From NCBI RefSeq assembly GCF_014651055.1, contig NZ_BMWD01000009.1, positions 105,385-169,384 on the forward strand: a DNA stretch of 64,000 nucleotides. The letters run 5' to 3'. Every line of letters begins with the position of its first letter. Position 1 is the stretch's first letter. The notes beneath the pieces were generated by a model, which worked only from the letters and a program-made list of their open reading frames with translations, had not been told where the DNA came from and searched no databases. The position numbers were made by a program, and so were the translations under genes. This document shows, piece by piece, positions 7,856 through 16,308 of the stretch. The stretch comes from Streptomyces fructofermentans (GTDB lineage Bacteria > Actinomycetota > Actinomycetes > Streptomycetales > Streptomycetaceae).

Positions 7856-8764
7856 CTACCGTGCCCCGTGGACCGGCTGGGGCGCCTCCGCGCGTGCCAG
7901 CAGGTCGCGGGCCGCGTCCCCGGCCCCCGCGGGCGTCCACCGCCCGCCCCTGTCCGTGCTCGGGCCGGGCCGCCAGCCCTCCATGACGGTGATCCGGCCG
8001 CCCTCGCTCTCGAACACCCGGCCGGTGACCCCCTCGCTCGCTCCCGAGCCCAGCCAGACGACGAGGGGGGACACGTTCTCGGGGGCCATCGCGTCGAAAC
8101 CGCTGTCCGGCGCCGCCATGGCCTCGGCGAAGGCGGTCTCCGTCATCCGGGTGCGCGCGGCCGGCGCGACGGCGTTGACCTGCACCCCGTAGCGGCCCAG
8201 TTCGGCCGCGGCCACGAGTGTCAGCCCGATGATGCCCGCCTTCGCCGCGCTGTAGTTGCCCTGCCCGACGGAGCCCGACAGGCCCGCCCCGGAAGCGGTG
8301 TTGACGACCCGCGCGCGCGGTGCCCGTCCCTCCCGCGCCTCGGCCCGCCAGTGCGCGGCGGCATGCCTGAGAGGCAGGAAGTGGCCCTTGAGATGGACCC
8401 GCATGACGGCGTCCCAGTCGTCCTCGTCGAGGTTCACCAGCATCCGGTCGCGCAGGAACCCGGCGTTGTTGACGAGTGTGTCGAGCCGGCCGAACGACTC
8501 GACGGCCGTACGGATCAGGGACGCGGCACCCTCACCGGTCGCGATGTCGCCCCCGTGAGCGACGGCCTCGCCGCCGGCCGCGGTGATCTCGTCCACGACC
8601 CGCAGGGCCGGGCTGCCGGGGCCGGGCCGCCCGTCGAGGCCGACGCCGAGGTCGTTGACGACGACGCGGGCCCCCTCCGCCGCGAAGGCGAGGGCGTGCG
8701 CGCGCCCCAGTCCGCGCCCGGCTCCCGTGACGACGACCACCCGTCCGTCGCAGATTCCCGCCAT
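7856..8764 (-). CDS. SDR dehydrogenase, Rv3548c-like (steroid-ring cluster)
   Basis: A short-chain dehydrogenase of 302 residues. Cofactor motif TGAGRGLG at about 13-20, an extended NDLGVGLDGR loop typical of hydroxyacyl-CoA dehydrogenases of the multifunctional-enzyme type, NNAG, and the catalytic Ser...Tyr-x3-Lys (TASGAGLSG.. NYSAAK). It probably oxidises or reduces a hydroxyacyl-CoA with NAD(P). The ATG follows the stop of the upstream SDR by one base, so the two are translationally coupled. Length and position beside the echA20-like gene match Rv3548c of M. tuberculosis, a KstR2-controlled gene of unknown exact reaction. It is the last gene of its unit. Confidence 0.85.
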   Translation of the reverse strand: MAGICDGRVVVVTGAGRGLGRAHALAFAAEGARVVVNDLGVGLDGRPGPGSPALRVVDEITAAGGEAVAHGGDIATGEGAASLIRTAVESFGRLDTLVNNAGFLRDRMLVNLDEDDWDAVMRVHLKGHFLPLRHAAAHWRAEAREGRAPRARVVNTASGAGLSGSVGQGNYSAAKAGIIGLTLVAAAELGRYGVQVNAVAPAARTRMTETAFAEAMAAPDSGFDAMAPENVSPLVVWLGSGASEGVTGRVFESEGGRITVMEGWRPGPSTDRGGRWTPAGAGDAARDLLARAEAPQPVHGAR

Positions 8765-8765
8765 C

Positions 8766-9500
<735 letters not shown>

Positions 9501-9553
9501 AGCCTCTCCCACTCGTCGGAATTCGCTGTTACCTTCAACTTCGGACCACACCT

Positions 9554-9567
9554 AACAAACGTTTGGT
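9554..9567. promoter_or_regulatory. KstR2-like operator, SDR / echA20 divergent promoter
   Basis: AACAAACGTTTGGT fits the published KstR2 consensus AnCAAGnnCTTGnT at every fixed base except one symmetrical pair (A for G and T for C). It lies between the leftward SDR start (9500) and the rightward echA20-like start (9589), so one repressor dimer could control both units. A second copy of the same pattern lies at 16263-16276. Binding is inferred from sequence match and from the kstR2-like gene in the cluster. Confidence 0.78.
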
Positions 9568-9588
9568 GGAAAGGTAGCTGATGCTTCC

Positions 9589-10683
9589 ATGGGTGTCTCC
9601 ACCTCGTCCCCGGAAAAGGGGATTTCCGTCGTCACGGTCGACTTCCCACCGGTGAACGCCCTCCCGGTGCGCGGCTGGTTCGAGCTGGCGGACGCCGTGC
9701 GCGCGGCGGGCCGCGACGCGGAGGTGCGCTGTGTGGTGCTGACCGCGCGGGGCCGGGGGTTCAACGCGGGCGTGGACATCAAGGAGATGCAGCGGGACAG
9801 CGGGGAGGCGACGGGTCACGGCGTGCTGAGAGGGGCCAACCGAGGCTGCGCGGAGGCGTTCGCCGCGGTGTACGAGTGCGAGGTCCCCGTGGTCGCCGCC
9901 GTGCACGGCTTCTGCCTGGGCGGCGGCATCGGGCTCGTGGGGAACGCGGACGCGATCGTGGCGAGCGAGGACGCGGTCTTCGGCCTGCCCGAGCTGGACC
10001 GGGGCGCCCTCGGCGCGGCCACGCATCTGGCCCGCCTGGTGCCTCAGCACCTGATGCGCGCGCTGTACTACACCTCGCGCACGGCCACGGCCGCCGAACT
10101 GCACGCGCACGGATCGGTGTGGCGGGTCGTGCCGGGAGCGGAGCTGCCGGGTGCGGCGATGGAGCTGGCCCGCGAGATAGCGGGCAAGGACGGGGTGCTG
10201 ATCCGGCTGGCCAAGGCCGCGATCAACGGCATCGACCCCGTCGACGTGCGCCGCAGCTACCGCTTCGAGCAGGGCTTCACCTTCGAGGCGAACCTCTCCG
10301 GGGTCGCGGACCGGGTCCGGGCCGGCTTCGGAAGGCCGGACGGCCCCACCGGCGAACCGGCGACCGGGGGCGGGGCGGCGGTCGACGACGGGCAGGCGGT
10401 CGGGGACGGACCGACAGTCGGGGACGGGGCGGCGGCCGGGGACGGGCAGGCGGTCGGAGACAGACCGACGGCGGGCGACGAGCCGGAGACCGGAGACGGA
10501 CCGCCCGTCAGGGACGAGCCGGAGACCGGAGACGGGCCGGAGACCGGAGACGCACGGCGGGCCTGGCAGGACCGGGCGACCGGAGGAGGACCGGCGGGCG
10601 GAGAGCGGGCTGTCGGCGGCCCGGTGGACGGCCGGGAACCGGCGGGAGAGGAGCGAGCGGTGGGCGGAGGGGAGGGCCGGTGA
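9589..10683 (+). CDS. echA20: EchA20-like crotonase (steroid ring D hydrolase) with repetitive C-terminal tail
   Basis: Residues 1-250 are a crotonase: oxyanion-hole segments GFNAGVDIKEM and HGFCLGGGIGLVG, then FGLPELDRG. In M. tuberculosis EchA20 hydrolyses ring D of the CoA thioester HIEC-CoA; that role is inferred here from gene order (ipdA, ipdB and ipdC follow) and from the KstR2-like box upstream. The usual protein ends near residue 250. This one carries about 110 extra residues of Gly/Asp/Pro-rich imperfect repeats (..VGDGPTVGDG.., ..DEPETGDGP..), an unusual addition that looks disordered. The stop overlaps the ipdA GTG (GTGA). The ATG at 9589 has AAAGG about 14 nt upstream, slightly far. 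Confidence 0.85.
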   Translation: MGVSTSSPEKGISVVTVDFPPVNALPVRGWFELADAVRAAGRDAEVRCVVLTARGRGFNAGVDIKEMQRDSGEATGHGVLRGANRGCAEAFAAVYECEVPVVAAVHGFCLGGGIGLVGNADAIVASEDAVFGLPELDRGALGAATHLARLVPQHLMRALYYTSRTATAAELHAHGSVWRVVPGAELPGAAMELAREIAGKDGVLIRLAKAAINGIDPVDVRRSYRFEQGFTFEANLSGVADRVRAGFGRPDGPTGEPATGGGAAVDDGQAVGDGPTVGDGAAAGDGQAVGDRPTAGDEPETGDGPPVRDEPETGDGPETGDARRAWQDRATGGGPAGGERAVGGPVDGREPAGEERAVGGGEGR

Positions 10684-11540
10684 GCGACAAGACCATGTCG
10701 GCGCGGGACGTCGTCGCGCGGCTGGAGAGCGGGATGACGATCGGCATCGGGGGCTGGGGCTCCCGCCGCAAACCGATGGCACTGGTGAGAGCGCTGCTCC
10801 GGTCCGAGATCACCGCTCTCACCGTCGTCTCGTACGGCGGCCCGGACGTCGGGATGCTCGCGGCCGCCGGGCGCATCCGCAAGCTGGTCGCCCCCTTCGC
10901 GACGCTCGACTCCGTCCCGCTGGAACCGAACTTCCGCGCGGCCCGCGAGGCCGGCGCCCTGGAGCTGATGGAGGTCGACGAGGCGATGTTCATGTGGGGG
11001 CTGCGGGCCGCCGCCAACCGGCTGCCGTTCCTGCCGGTGCGGGCGGGCATCGGCTCGGACGTGATGCGGGTCAACCCCTCGCTGCGGACCGTCACCTCGC
11101 CGTACGAGGACGAGTCGGGCCACCACGAGACCCTCGTGGCCATGCCCGCCCTGCGCCTGGACGCCGCACTGGTCCACGTCAACCGTGCGGACCGGGCGGG
11201 CAACGGCCAGTACCTGGGCCCCGACCCGTACTTCGACGACCTGTTCTGCGAGGCGGCCGACACCGCCTACCTGTCGTGCGAGCGGATCGTCGACACCGCG
11301 GAACTGACGAAGGCGGCGCCCCCGCAGAGCCTGCTGGTCAAGCGGCTCCATGTGACCGGAGTGGTGGAGGCGCCCGGCGGCGCGCACTTCACGTCCTGCG
11401 CGCCGGACCACGACCGGGACGAGGTGTTCCAGAGGCTCTACGCGTCCACGCCCTGGCCGGAGTTCGCGGAGCGCTTCCTCGGGGACGACGAGCGGGCCTA
11501 CCGGTCGGCCGTGGCGGCCTGGCACGAGGAGGAGGCGTGA
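10680..11540 (+). CDS. ipdA: IpdA-like CoA-transferase-fold subunit (ring C hydrolase, alpha)
   Basis: A GTG start (GGAGGG upstream, 4-nt overlap with the previous stop) gives 286 residues of the class I CoA-transferase fold: GMTIGIGGWGSRRKPM near the N-terminus and an ELMEVDEAMF stretch at about 95-104, where the catalytic Glu105 of mycobacterial IpdA would be expected. IpdAB is known to open steroid ring C of COCHEA-CoA by hydrolysis, not CoA transfer. The adjacent ipdB, echA20 and ipdC support that assignment over a general 3-oxoacid CoA-transferase. Confidence 0.86.
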   Translation: MSDKTMSARDVVARLESGMTIGIGGWGSRRKPMALVRALLRSEITALTVVSYGGPDVGMLAAAGRIRKLVAPFATLDSVPLEPNFRAAREAGALELMEVDEAMFMWGLRAAANRLPFLPVRAGIGSDVMRVNPSLRTVTSPYEDESGHHETLVAMPALRLDAALVHVNRADRAGNGQYLGPDPYFDDLFCEAADTAYLSCERIVDTAELTKAAPPQSLLVKRLHVTGVVEAPGGAHFTSCAPDHDRDEVFQRLYASTPWPEFAERFLGDDERAYRSAVAAWHEEEA

Positions 11541-12280
11541 GCGCGGGCCGGGTCGCCGCCACCCGCGCCGAGTACTGCGTGGTCGCCTGCGCCGAGGCGT
11601 GGCGCGACGCGGGCGAGATCCTCGCCAGCCCGATGGGGCTGATCCCGTCGATCGGCGCGCGGCTCGCGCGGCGCACCTTCTCGCCCGACCTGCTGCTGAC
11701 CGACGGCGAGGCGATGCTCATCGGACCCGAGGGGACGCCGGAGGGCTGGCTGCCCTACCGCGACCACCTGGCGCTGGTGACGGGCGGCCGGCGGCACGTG
11801 ATGATGGGGGCGAGCCAGATCGACCGGTTCGGCAACCAGAACATCTCCTGCGTCGGCGACTGGGCCAGGCCGCGCAGACAGCTGCTCGGCGTGCGCGGCG
11901 CCCCGGTCAACACCCTGAACAATCCGACCAGTTACTGGATACCGAGGCATTCCGCGCGGGTGTTCGTCGAGAAGGTCGACATGGTGTGCGGGGTCGGGTA
12001 CGACCGGGTGGCCGAGCATCCGGGCGCAGGCCGCTTCCACCGCATCCCGCGGGTGGTCTCCGACCTGGGTGTCTTCGACTTCGGCACACCCGACCGCTCG
12101 ATGCGGATCGCGTCGCTGCACCCGGGCGTCACGCTGGACCGGGTGCTGGAGGCGACGGGCTTCGCGCTGGCCGTGCCGGACGAGGTGCCGCGCACCCGTG
12201 AGCCCACGGCCGAGGAGCTGCGGCTGATCCGCGAGGTCATCGACCGGAGGAACAACCGCGCGCGGGAGGTGGCGGACTGA
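11537..12280 (+). CDS. ipdB: IpdB-like CoA-transferase-fold subunit (ring C hydrolase, beta)
   Basis: A GTG start overlaps the ipdA stop (GTGA). The product has 247 residues, similar to IpdB of M. tuberculosis. The beta-type CoA-transferase layout is visible: ASPMGLIPSIGARLARRTFSPDL, MMGASQIDRFGNQN, and GAPVNTLNNPTSYWIP. It should pair with IpdA to form the active heteromer that cleaves ring C. The stop overlaps the ipdC ATG by one base. Family membership is clear. The specific substrate follows from context. Confidence 0.86.
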   Translation: MSAGRVAATRAEYCVVACAEAWRDAGEILASPMGLIPSIGARLARRTFSPDLLLTDGEAMLIGPEGTPEGWLPYRDHLALVTGGRRHVMMGASQIDRFGNQNISCVGDWARPRRQLLGVRGAPVNTLNNPTSYWIPRHSARVFVEKVDMVCGVGYDRVAEHPGAGRFHRIPRVVSDLGVFDFGTPDRSMRIASLHPGVTLDRVLEATGFALAVPDEVPRTREPTAEELRLIREVIDRRNNRAREVAD

Positions 12281-13344
12281 TGGAGACCGCGCTGACCCGG
12301 CTGGTCGGGGTGCGCCGTCCGATCGTGCAGACCGGGATGGGCTGGGTCGCGGGCCCGCGCCTCGTGTCCGCGACGGCGAACGCGGGCGCGCTGGGCATCC
12401 TGGCCTCCGCGACGATGTCCGTCGGCGAACTGCGGTCGGCTGTGCGGGAGGTCGCCTCGCGGACGGACGCGCCGTTCGGGGTGAACCTGCGCGCGGACGC
12501 GTCGGACGCCCGCGACCGCGTCCGGGTGATCGTCGAGGAGGGCGTCGCGGTGGCCTCGTTCGCGCTCGCGCCCTCACGCGGGCTGATCGCGGAACTGAAG
12601 GACGCCGGTGTCGTCGTCATCCCGTCGATCGGGGCCCGCCGCCATGCCGAGAAGGTCGCGGCCTGGGGAGCGGACGCGGTGATCGTGCAGGGCGGCGAGG
12701 GCGGCGGCCACACCGGCGAGGTGGCGACGACCGTGCTGCTCCCGCAGGTCGTGGACGCCGTGGACATTCCGGTGGTCGCCGCGGGCGGCTTCTACGACGG
12801 CCGGGGTCTGGTCGCGGCGCTGGCGTACGGGGCAGCGGGCGTCGCGATGGGCACCCGCTTCCTGCTCACCTCCGACTCGACCGTCCCCGACGCGGTGAAG
12901 GCGGCGTACCTCGCGGCCACGGTCCGGGACGTGACGGTGACGACCGCCGTGGACGGCCTGCCGCACCGCATGCTGCGCACGGACCTCGTCACCTCGCTGG
13001 AGTCGGCCGGCCGTACGGCGGCCCTGATGCGGGCGGTGCGCCACGCGGCGCGCTTCAGACGGCTGTCGGGCCTCACCTGGTCGCGGATGGTCCGCGACGG
13101 TCTGGCGATGCGGCACGGCAAGGACCTCTCCTGGGGGCAGGTGCTGATGGCCGCCAACACCCCGGTGCTGCTGCGGGCGTCCATGGTCGAGGGGCGCACG
13201 GATCTGGGGGTGATGGCGTCGGGCCAGGTGGCGGGCCTGATCGAGGACCTGCCCTCCTGCGCCGAGCTGGTGGACCGCGTGATGGCGGAGGCCCACGAGA
13301 CCCTGCGCGGGCTGCGGGCCCCTGGGGCCTCGACCCCGGGCTGA
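12280..13344 (+). CDS. ipdC: IpdC-like flavin-dependent reductase (NPD/2-nitropropane dioxygenase fold)
   Basis: 354 residues, FMN-binding TIM barrel. Motifs: PIVQTGMGWVAGPRLVSATANAGALGIL at the N-terminus, VIVQGGEGGGHTGE and VVAAGGFYDGRGLVAALAYGAAGVAMGTRFL for the phosphate site. IpdC of mycobacteria is needed for processing of the 5-hydroxy indane-carboxyl-CoA intermediate. A general nitronate monooxygenase is the alternative from fold alone, but length (Rv3553 is about the same) and position directly after ipdAB favour IpdC. It is the last gene of the rightward unit and is convergent with the thiolase. Confidence 0.85.
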   Translation: METALTRLVGVRRPIVQTGMGWVAGPRLVSATANAGALGILASATMSVGELRSAVREVASRTDAPFGVNLRADASDARDRVRVIVEEGVAVASFALAPSRGLIAELKDAGVVVIPSIGARRHAEKVAAWGADAVIVQGGEGGGHTGEVATTVLLPQVVDAVDIPVVAAGGFYDGRGLVAALAYGAAGVAMGTRFLLTSDSTVPDAVKAAYLAATVRDVTVTTAVDGLPHRMLRTDLVTSLESAGRTAALMRAVRHAARFRRLSGLTWSRMVRDGLAMRHGKDLSWGQVLMAANTPVLLRASMVEGRTDLGVMASGQVAGLIEDLPSCAELVDRVMAEAHETLRGLRAPGASTPG

Positions 13345-13619
13345 CCGGCTCGGCCGACGGGCTCCTGGGCCGGGGGGTTGCGGTGCCGGGAGCGTCCCGG
13401 CCCCCTGCCGGCGGCGGGGCGCGGCTCGGCAGGCTGTCGCGGGGCGAGGCGGGCATGACGTGGCACGGCGCCCCTCCGCTCACGGCACGACGCGGCAGGG
13501 CGGGGCGAGCCGTCGCGGCACGGATCACAGCCGCCCCGGCCACCACCGCCCCGGTCCACCCGCGCCCCGATCCACCCCCGCCCCGCGCTGCAACCGCCCC
13601 GCGCTGCAACCGTTCCGCG
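13345..13619. repeat. Convergent intergenic region with three 16-bp repeats (13581-13628)
   Basis: No gene is seen between the convergent ipdC and thiolase genes. At its right end are three tandem copies of a 16-bp unit, CCCCGCGCTGCAACCG, the third degenerate and overlapping the last codons and stop of the thiolase. No convincing terminator hairpin was found by eye. Confidence 0.75.
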
Positions 13620-14777
13620 CTACATCCGTTCGATGATCGTGACGTTCGCCTGGCCGCCGCCCTCGCACATCGTCTGGAGTCCGAAGCGCCCGCCCGTGCG
13701 CTCCAGTTCGTGCAGCAGGGTCGTCATCAGCCGCACGCCCGTGGCGCCCAGCGGGTGTCCGAGGGCGATGGCCCCGCCGTTGACGTTGACCCGGTCCGGG
13801 TCCGCGCCCGTCTCCTTCAGCCAGGCGAGCACGACGGGCGCGAACGCCTCGTTGATCTCGACCAGGTCGATCCCGTCGAGGGACATCCCCGACTTCTTCA
13901 GGGCGTACGCGGTGGCCGGGATCGGCGCCGACAGCATCCGTATCGGATCCTCTCCGCGCGCGGAGAGGTGGTGCACGCGGGCGCGCGGCGTCAGCCCGTG
14001 CTCCCGTACCGCCCGCTCGGACGCGATGAGCAGGGCCGCGGCGCCGTCGGAGATCTGCGAGGAGCACGCGGCCGTGACGGTACCGCCCTCGACCACCGGC
14101 CGCAGGGCGGCCATCTTCTCCGGCGAGGTGTCCCGGCGGGGCCCCTCGTCGGCCGTCATGTCACCGAGGGGCACGATCTCCCGTGCGAAGCGGCCCTCGT
14201 CGATCGCCCGGACCGCACGGCGGTGGGAGCGCAGCGCGAACTCCTCCTGCTCGCGCCGGCCGATCCGCCATTTCGCCGCGATGAGTTCCGCTCCGTGGAA
14301 CTGGTCGACGGGCAGGTTCCCGTACCGGGCGCGCCAGCCCTCGCTGCCCGTGAACGGCCCGCCCGTCAGGCCCAGCGGCTCGGCAGCGCGGCGGGAGGCG
14401 AAGGCGATGGGTATCTGCGTCATGTTCTGGACGCCGCCCGCGACCACGAGGTCCTGCGTGCCGGAGAGCACGGCCTGCGCGGCGAAGTGCACGGCCTGCT
14501 GCGAGGACCCGCACTGGCGGTCGACCGTGACCCCGGGCACCTCCTCGGGCAGCCCGGCCGCCAGCCAGGAGGTCCGCGCGATGTCGCCGGCCTGGGGTCC
14601 CACGGCGTCCAGGCAGCCGAAGACGACGTCCTCGACGGCGGCCGGGTCGACTCCGCACCGGTCGACCAGCGCCTTCAGCGCGTGGGCGCCCAGATCTGCC
14701 GGATGGACCCCGCCGAGTCCGCCCCCGCGGCGCCCGACGGGTGTACGGACCGCTTCGACGATGTAGGCCTCGGCCAT
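13620..14777 (-). CDS. fadA6: FadA6-like thiolase
   Basis: 385 residues, matching FadA6 (Rv3556c). Thiolase residues: nucleophile C89 in DRQCGSSQQA, His in NEAFAPVV, GHPLGATG, and the second Cys in MCEGGGQAN. In the HIP pathway FadA6 performs the final thiolytic cleavage that releases small CoA units after ring opening. It lies downstream of the KstR2-like gene on the same strand with a 32-nt gap, so it is probably in the ipdF-kstR2-fadA6 unit. A generic acetyl-CoA acetyltransferase is possible from motifs alone. Confidence 0.85.
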   Translation of the reverse strand: MAEAYIVEAVRTPVGRRGGGLGGVHPADLGAHALKALVDRCGVDPAAVEDVVFGCLDAVGPQAGDIARTSWLAAGLPEEVPGVTVDRQCGSSQQAVHFAAQAVLSGTQDLVVAGGVQNMTQIPIAFASRRAAEPLGLTGGPFTGSEGWRARYGNLPVDQFHGAELIAAKWRIGRREQEEFALRSHRRAVRAIDEGRFAREIVPLGDMTADEGPRRDTSPEKMAALRPVVEGGTVTAACSSQISDGAAALLIASERAVREHGLTPRARVHHLSARGEDPIRMLSAPIPATAYALKKSGMSLDGIDLVEINEAFAPVVLAWLKETGADPDRVNVNGGAIALGHPLGATGVRLMTTLLHELERTGGRFGLQTMCEGGGQANVTIIERM

Positions 14778-14809
14778 GACGACTCCTCACACGGTGACTC
14801 ACCCAGTGG

Positions 14810-15421
14810 TTACGGACGAACGGCGATCCCGTCCAGCACCATCGACAGGTACTGCCGGGCGATCTCCTCGGGGCTGTGCTGTCCGCCGGGCCGGTACCAG
14901 GACGCGGCGACCCACACGGTGTCCCGCACGAACCGGTACGTGAGCCGGATGTCGAGGTCGGCCCGGAAGGCCTCGGCCGCGACTCCCCGCTCCAGCGTGG
15001 ACAGCCACGCCTTCTCGAACCTGCGCTGCGACTCGGCGAGGAACGCGAAGCGCTCCTGGGGCGCGAGCTGCTTGGACTCCTTCTGGTAGATCGCGACGGC
15101 CGCGCGATGCCGGTCGATCTCGCGGAAGGACTCGGTGACCAGGGCCTCCAAGGTCTCGCGGGGGCCCAGTTCGGCGTCCAGGACCGTGTCGTAGCCGTCC
15201 CACAGCTCGTCGAGGAACGTCCGCAGGATCTCCTCCAGCATCGATTCCTTGGAGTCGAAGTGGTAGTAGAGGCTGCCCGCGAGCATGCCGGCGTGGTCCG
15301 CGATCTTGCGCACGGTGGTGGCGTTGTAGCCCTGTTCGGCGAAGACCTCGGCGGCGGTGCCGAGGAGTTCGCGGCGCCGCTCGGGCGAGGCGGTCACCTG
15401 GGGCTTCTTCTTGGTAGGCAC
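14810..15421 (-). CDS. kstR2: TetR-family repressor, KstR2-like
   Basis: 203 residues. The N-terminal HTH (about 12-58) reads LLGTAAEVFAEQGYNATTVRKIADHAGMLAGSLYYHFDSKESML, close to the classic TetR pattern. The C-terminal half is the helical ligand domain. In mycobacteria and rhodococci KstR2 is released from DNA by HIP-CoA. Its place between fadA6 and an ipdF-like SDR is the same as in M. tuberculosis, and two palindromes of KstR2-box type occur in this cluster. It probably represses its own unit from the site at 16263. Confidence 0.87.
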   Translation of the reverse strand: MPTKKKPQVTASPERRRELLGTAAEVFAEQGYNATTVRKIADHAGMLAGSLYYHFDSKESMLEEILRTFLDELWDGYDTVLDAELGPRETLEALVTESFREIDRHRAAVAIYQKESKQLAPQERFAFLAESQRRFEKAWLSTLERGVAAEAFRADLDIRLTYRFVRDTVWVAASWYRPGGQHSPEEIARQYLSMVLDGIAVRP

Positions 15422-15460
15422 GCCGCCATTGTGGTCCCTGGGGAACCCGCTCCCGACGGC

Positions 15461-16246
15461 TCACGCATGCTGGCTGCTCACCGACACCACCTCGCCGGTC
15501 AGGTAGGAGGAGTAGCCGGAGGCCAGGAACACGATCACGTTGGCGACCTCCCACGGCTCGGCGTGCCGCCCGAAGGCCTCACGGGCCGTCAGTTCCTCCA
15601 GCAGCTCGGGGGTGGTCACCTTCACCAGGTGGGGGTGCAGGGCGAGGCTCGGCGAGACGGCGTTGACCCGCACGCCGAACTCGGCGGCCTCGACCGCCGC
15701 GCACCGGGTCAGAGCCATGACGCCCGCCTTGGCCGCGGCGTAGTGGGCCTGGCCGGCCTGGGCGCGCCAGCCCACGACGGAGGCGTTGTTGACGACGACA
15801 CCGCCCAGGCCGCTGTCCCGGAAGGCGCGCAGGGCGGCGCGTGTGCACCGGAAGGTGCCGGTCAGGGTCACGTCCAGCACCTTCGACCACTGTTCGTCGG
15901 TCATCCCGACGAGGTCGGACGTGCCGCCCAGTCCGGCGTTGTTGACGACGATGTCCAACCGGCCGTGCAGTTCGACGGCCGTGTCGAAGAGCGCGCGGAC
16001 CTGGGTCTCGTCGGTGACGTCGCAGGGCAGGGAGGCGACGCCGTCGAACTCCGCGGCAAGCCGCGCCTCGTGCTCCTTGAGCCGTCGCGCGTGCGCGTCG
16101 CTGATCAGCACGCGCGCGCCCTCCTCCAGGAAGCGGCGGGCGGTCGCCCCGCCGATGCCCGCGCCCGCGGCGGCCGTGATGACGGCGGTGCGTCCTTCCA
16201 GCAGGCCGTGGCCCGGCACGTAGTCCGGGCTCTCGACGTCTGTCAT
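15461..16246 (-). CDS. ipdF: IpdF-like SDR dehydrogenase
   Basis: 261 residues, the size of Rv3559c (IpdF). SDR motifs: TAAAGAGIG for the cofactor, NNAG, NNASVVG and HYAAAK as the catalytic Ser/Tyr/Lys set. IpdF is assigned to the hydroxy/keto step on the ring C substituent of the indane-carboxyl-CoA intermediate. The ATG at 16246 starts a three-gene leftward unit (ipdF, kstR2, fadA6), divergent from the acyl-CoA dehydrogenase pair with a KstR2-like box between them. Confidence 0.84.
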   Translation of the reverse strand: MTDVESPDYVPGHGLLEGRTAVITAAAGAGIGGATARRFLEEGARVLISDAHARRLKEHEARLAAEFDGVASLPCDVTDETQVRALFDTAVELHGRLDIVVNNAGLGGTSDLVGMTDEQWSKVLDVTLTGTFRCTRAALRAFRDSGLGGVVVNNASVVGWRAQAGQAHYAAAKAGVMALTRCAAVEAAEFGVRVNAVSPSLALHPHLVKVTTPELLEELTAREAFGRHAEPWEVANVIVFLASGYSSYLTGEVVSVSSQHA

Positions 16247-16262
16247 GGGACCACGCTAACCT

Positions 16263-16276
16263 ACCAAACACTTGTT
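16263..16276. promoter_or_regulatory. KstR2-like operator, ipdF / fadE30 divergent promoter
   Basis: ACCAAACACTTGTT fits AnCAAGnnCTTGnT with a single substitution (A for G in the left arm). It begins 17 nt upstream of the ipdF ATG and ends 32 nt before the FadE start, placed to block both promoters. Together with the box at 9554 it covers all four transcription units of the cluster. Confidence 0.8.
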
Positions 16277-16308
16277 AGGGAAGGCCGTGCACCGCGAGGA
16301 GGGTGACC

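Noticed and set aside
7575..8192. Plus-strand ORF with LADPG five-residue repeats
   Set aside because: The repeat comes from the 15-bp minisatellite; there is no ribosome-binding site, and it runs antisense into a genuine SDR gene.
9589..13344. General fatty-acid or aromatic-acid CoA operon in place of the steroid cluster
   Set aside because: Single-gene motifs would allow it, but the combination echA20-ipdA-ipdB-ipdC with kstR2, fadA6 and ipdF, plus two KstR2-type boxes, fits the HIP cluster much better.
16303..16308. GTG at 16303 as start of the FadE30-like gene
   Set aside because: The GAGGAGG ribosome-binding site abuts it with no spacer; the GTG at 16309 has normal spacing.
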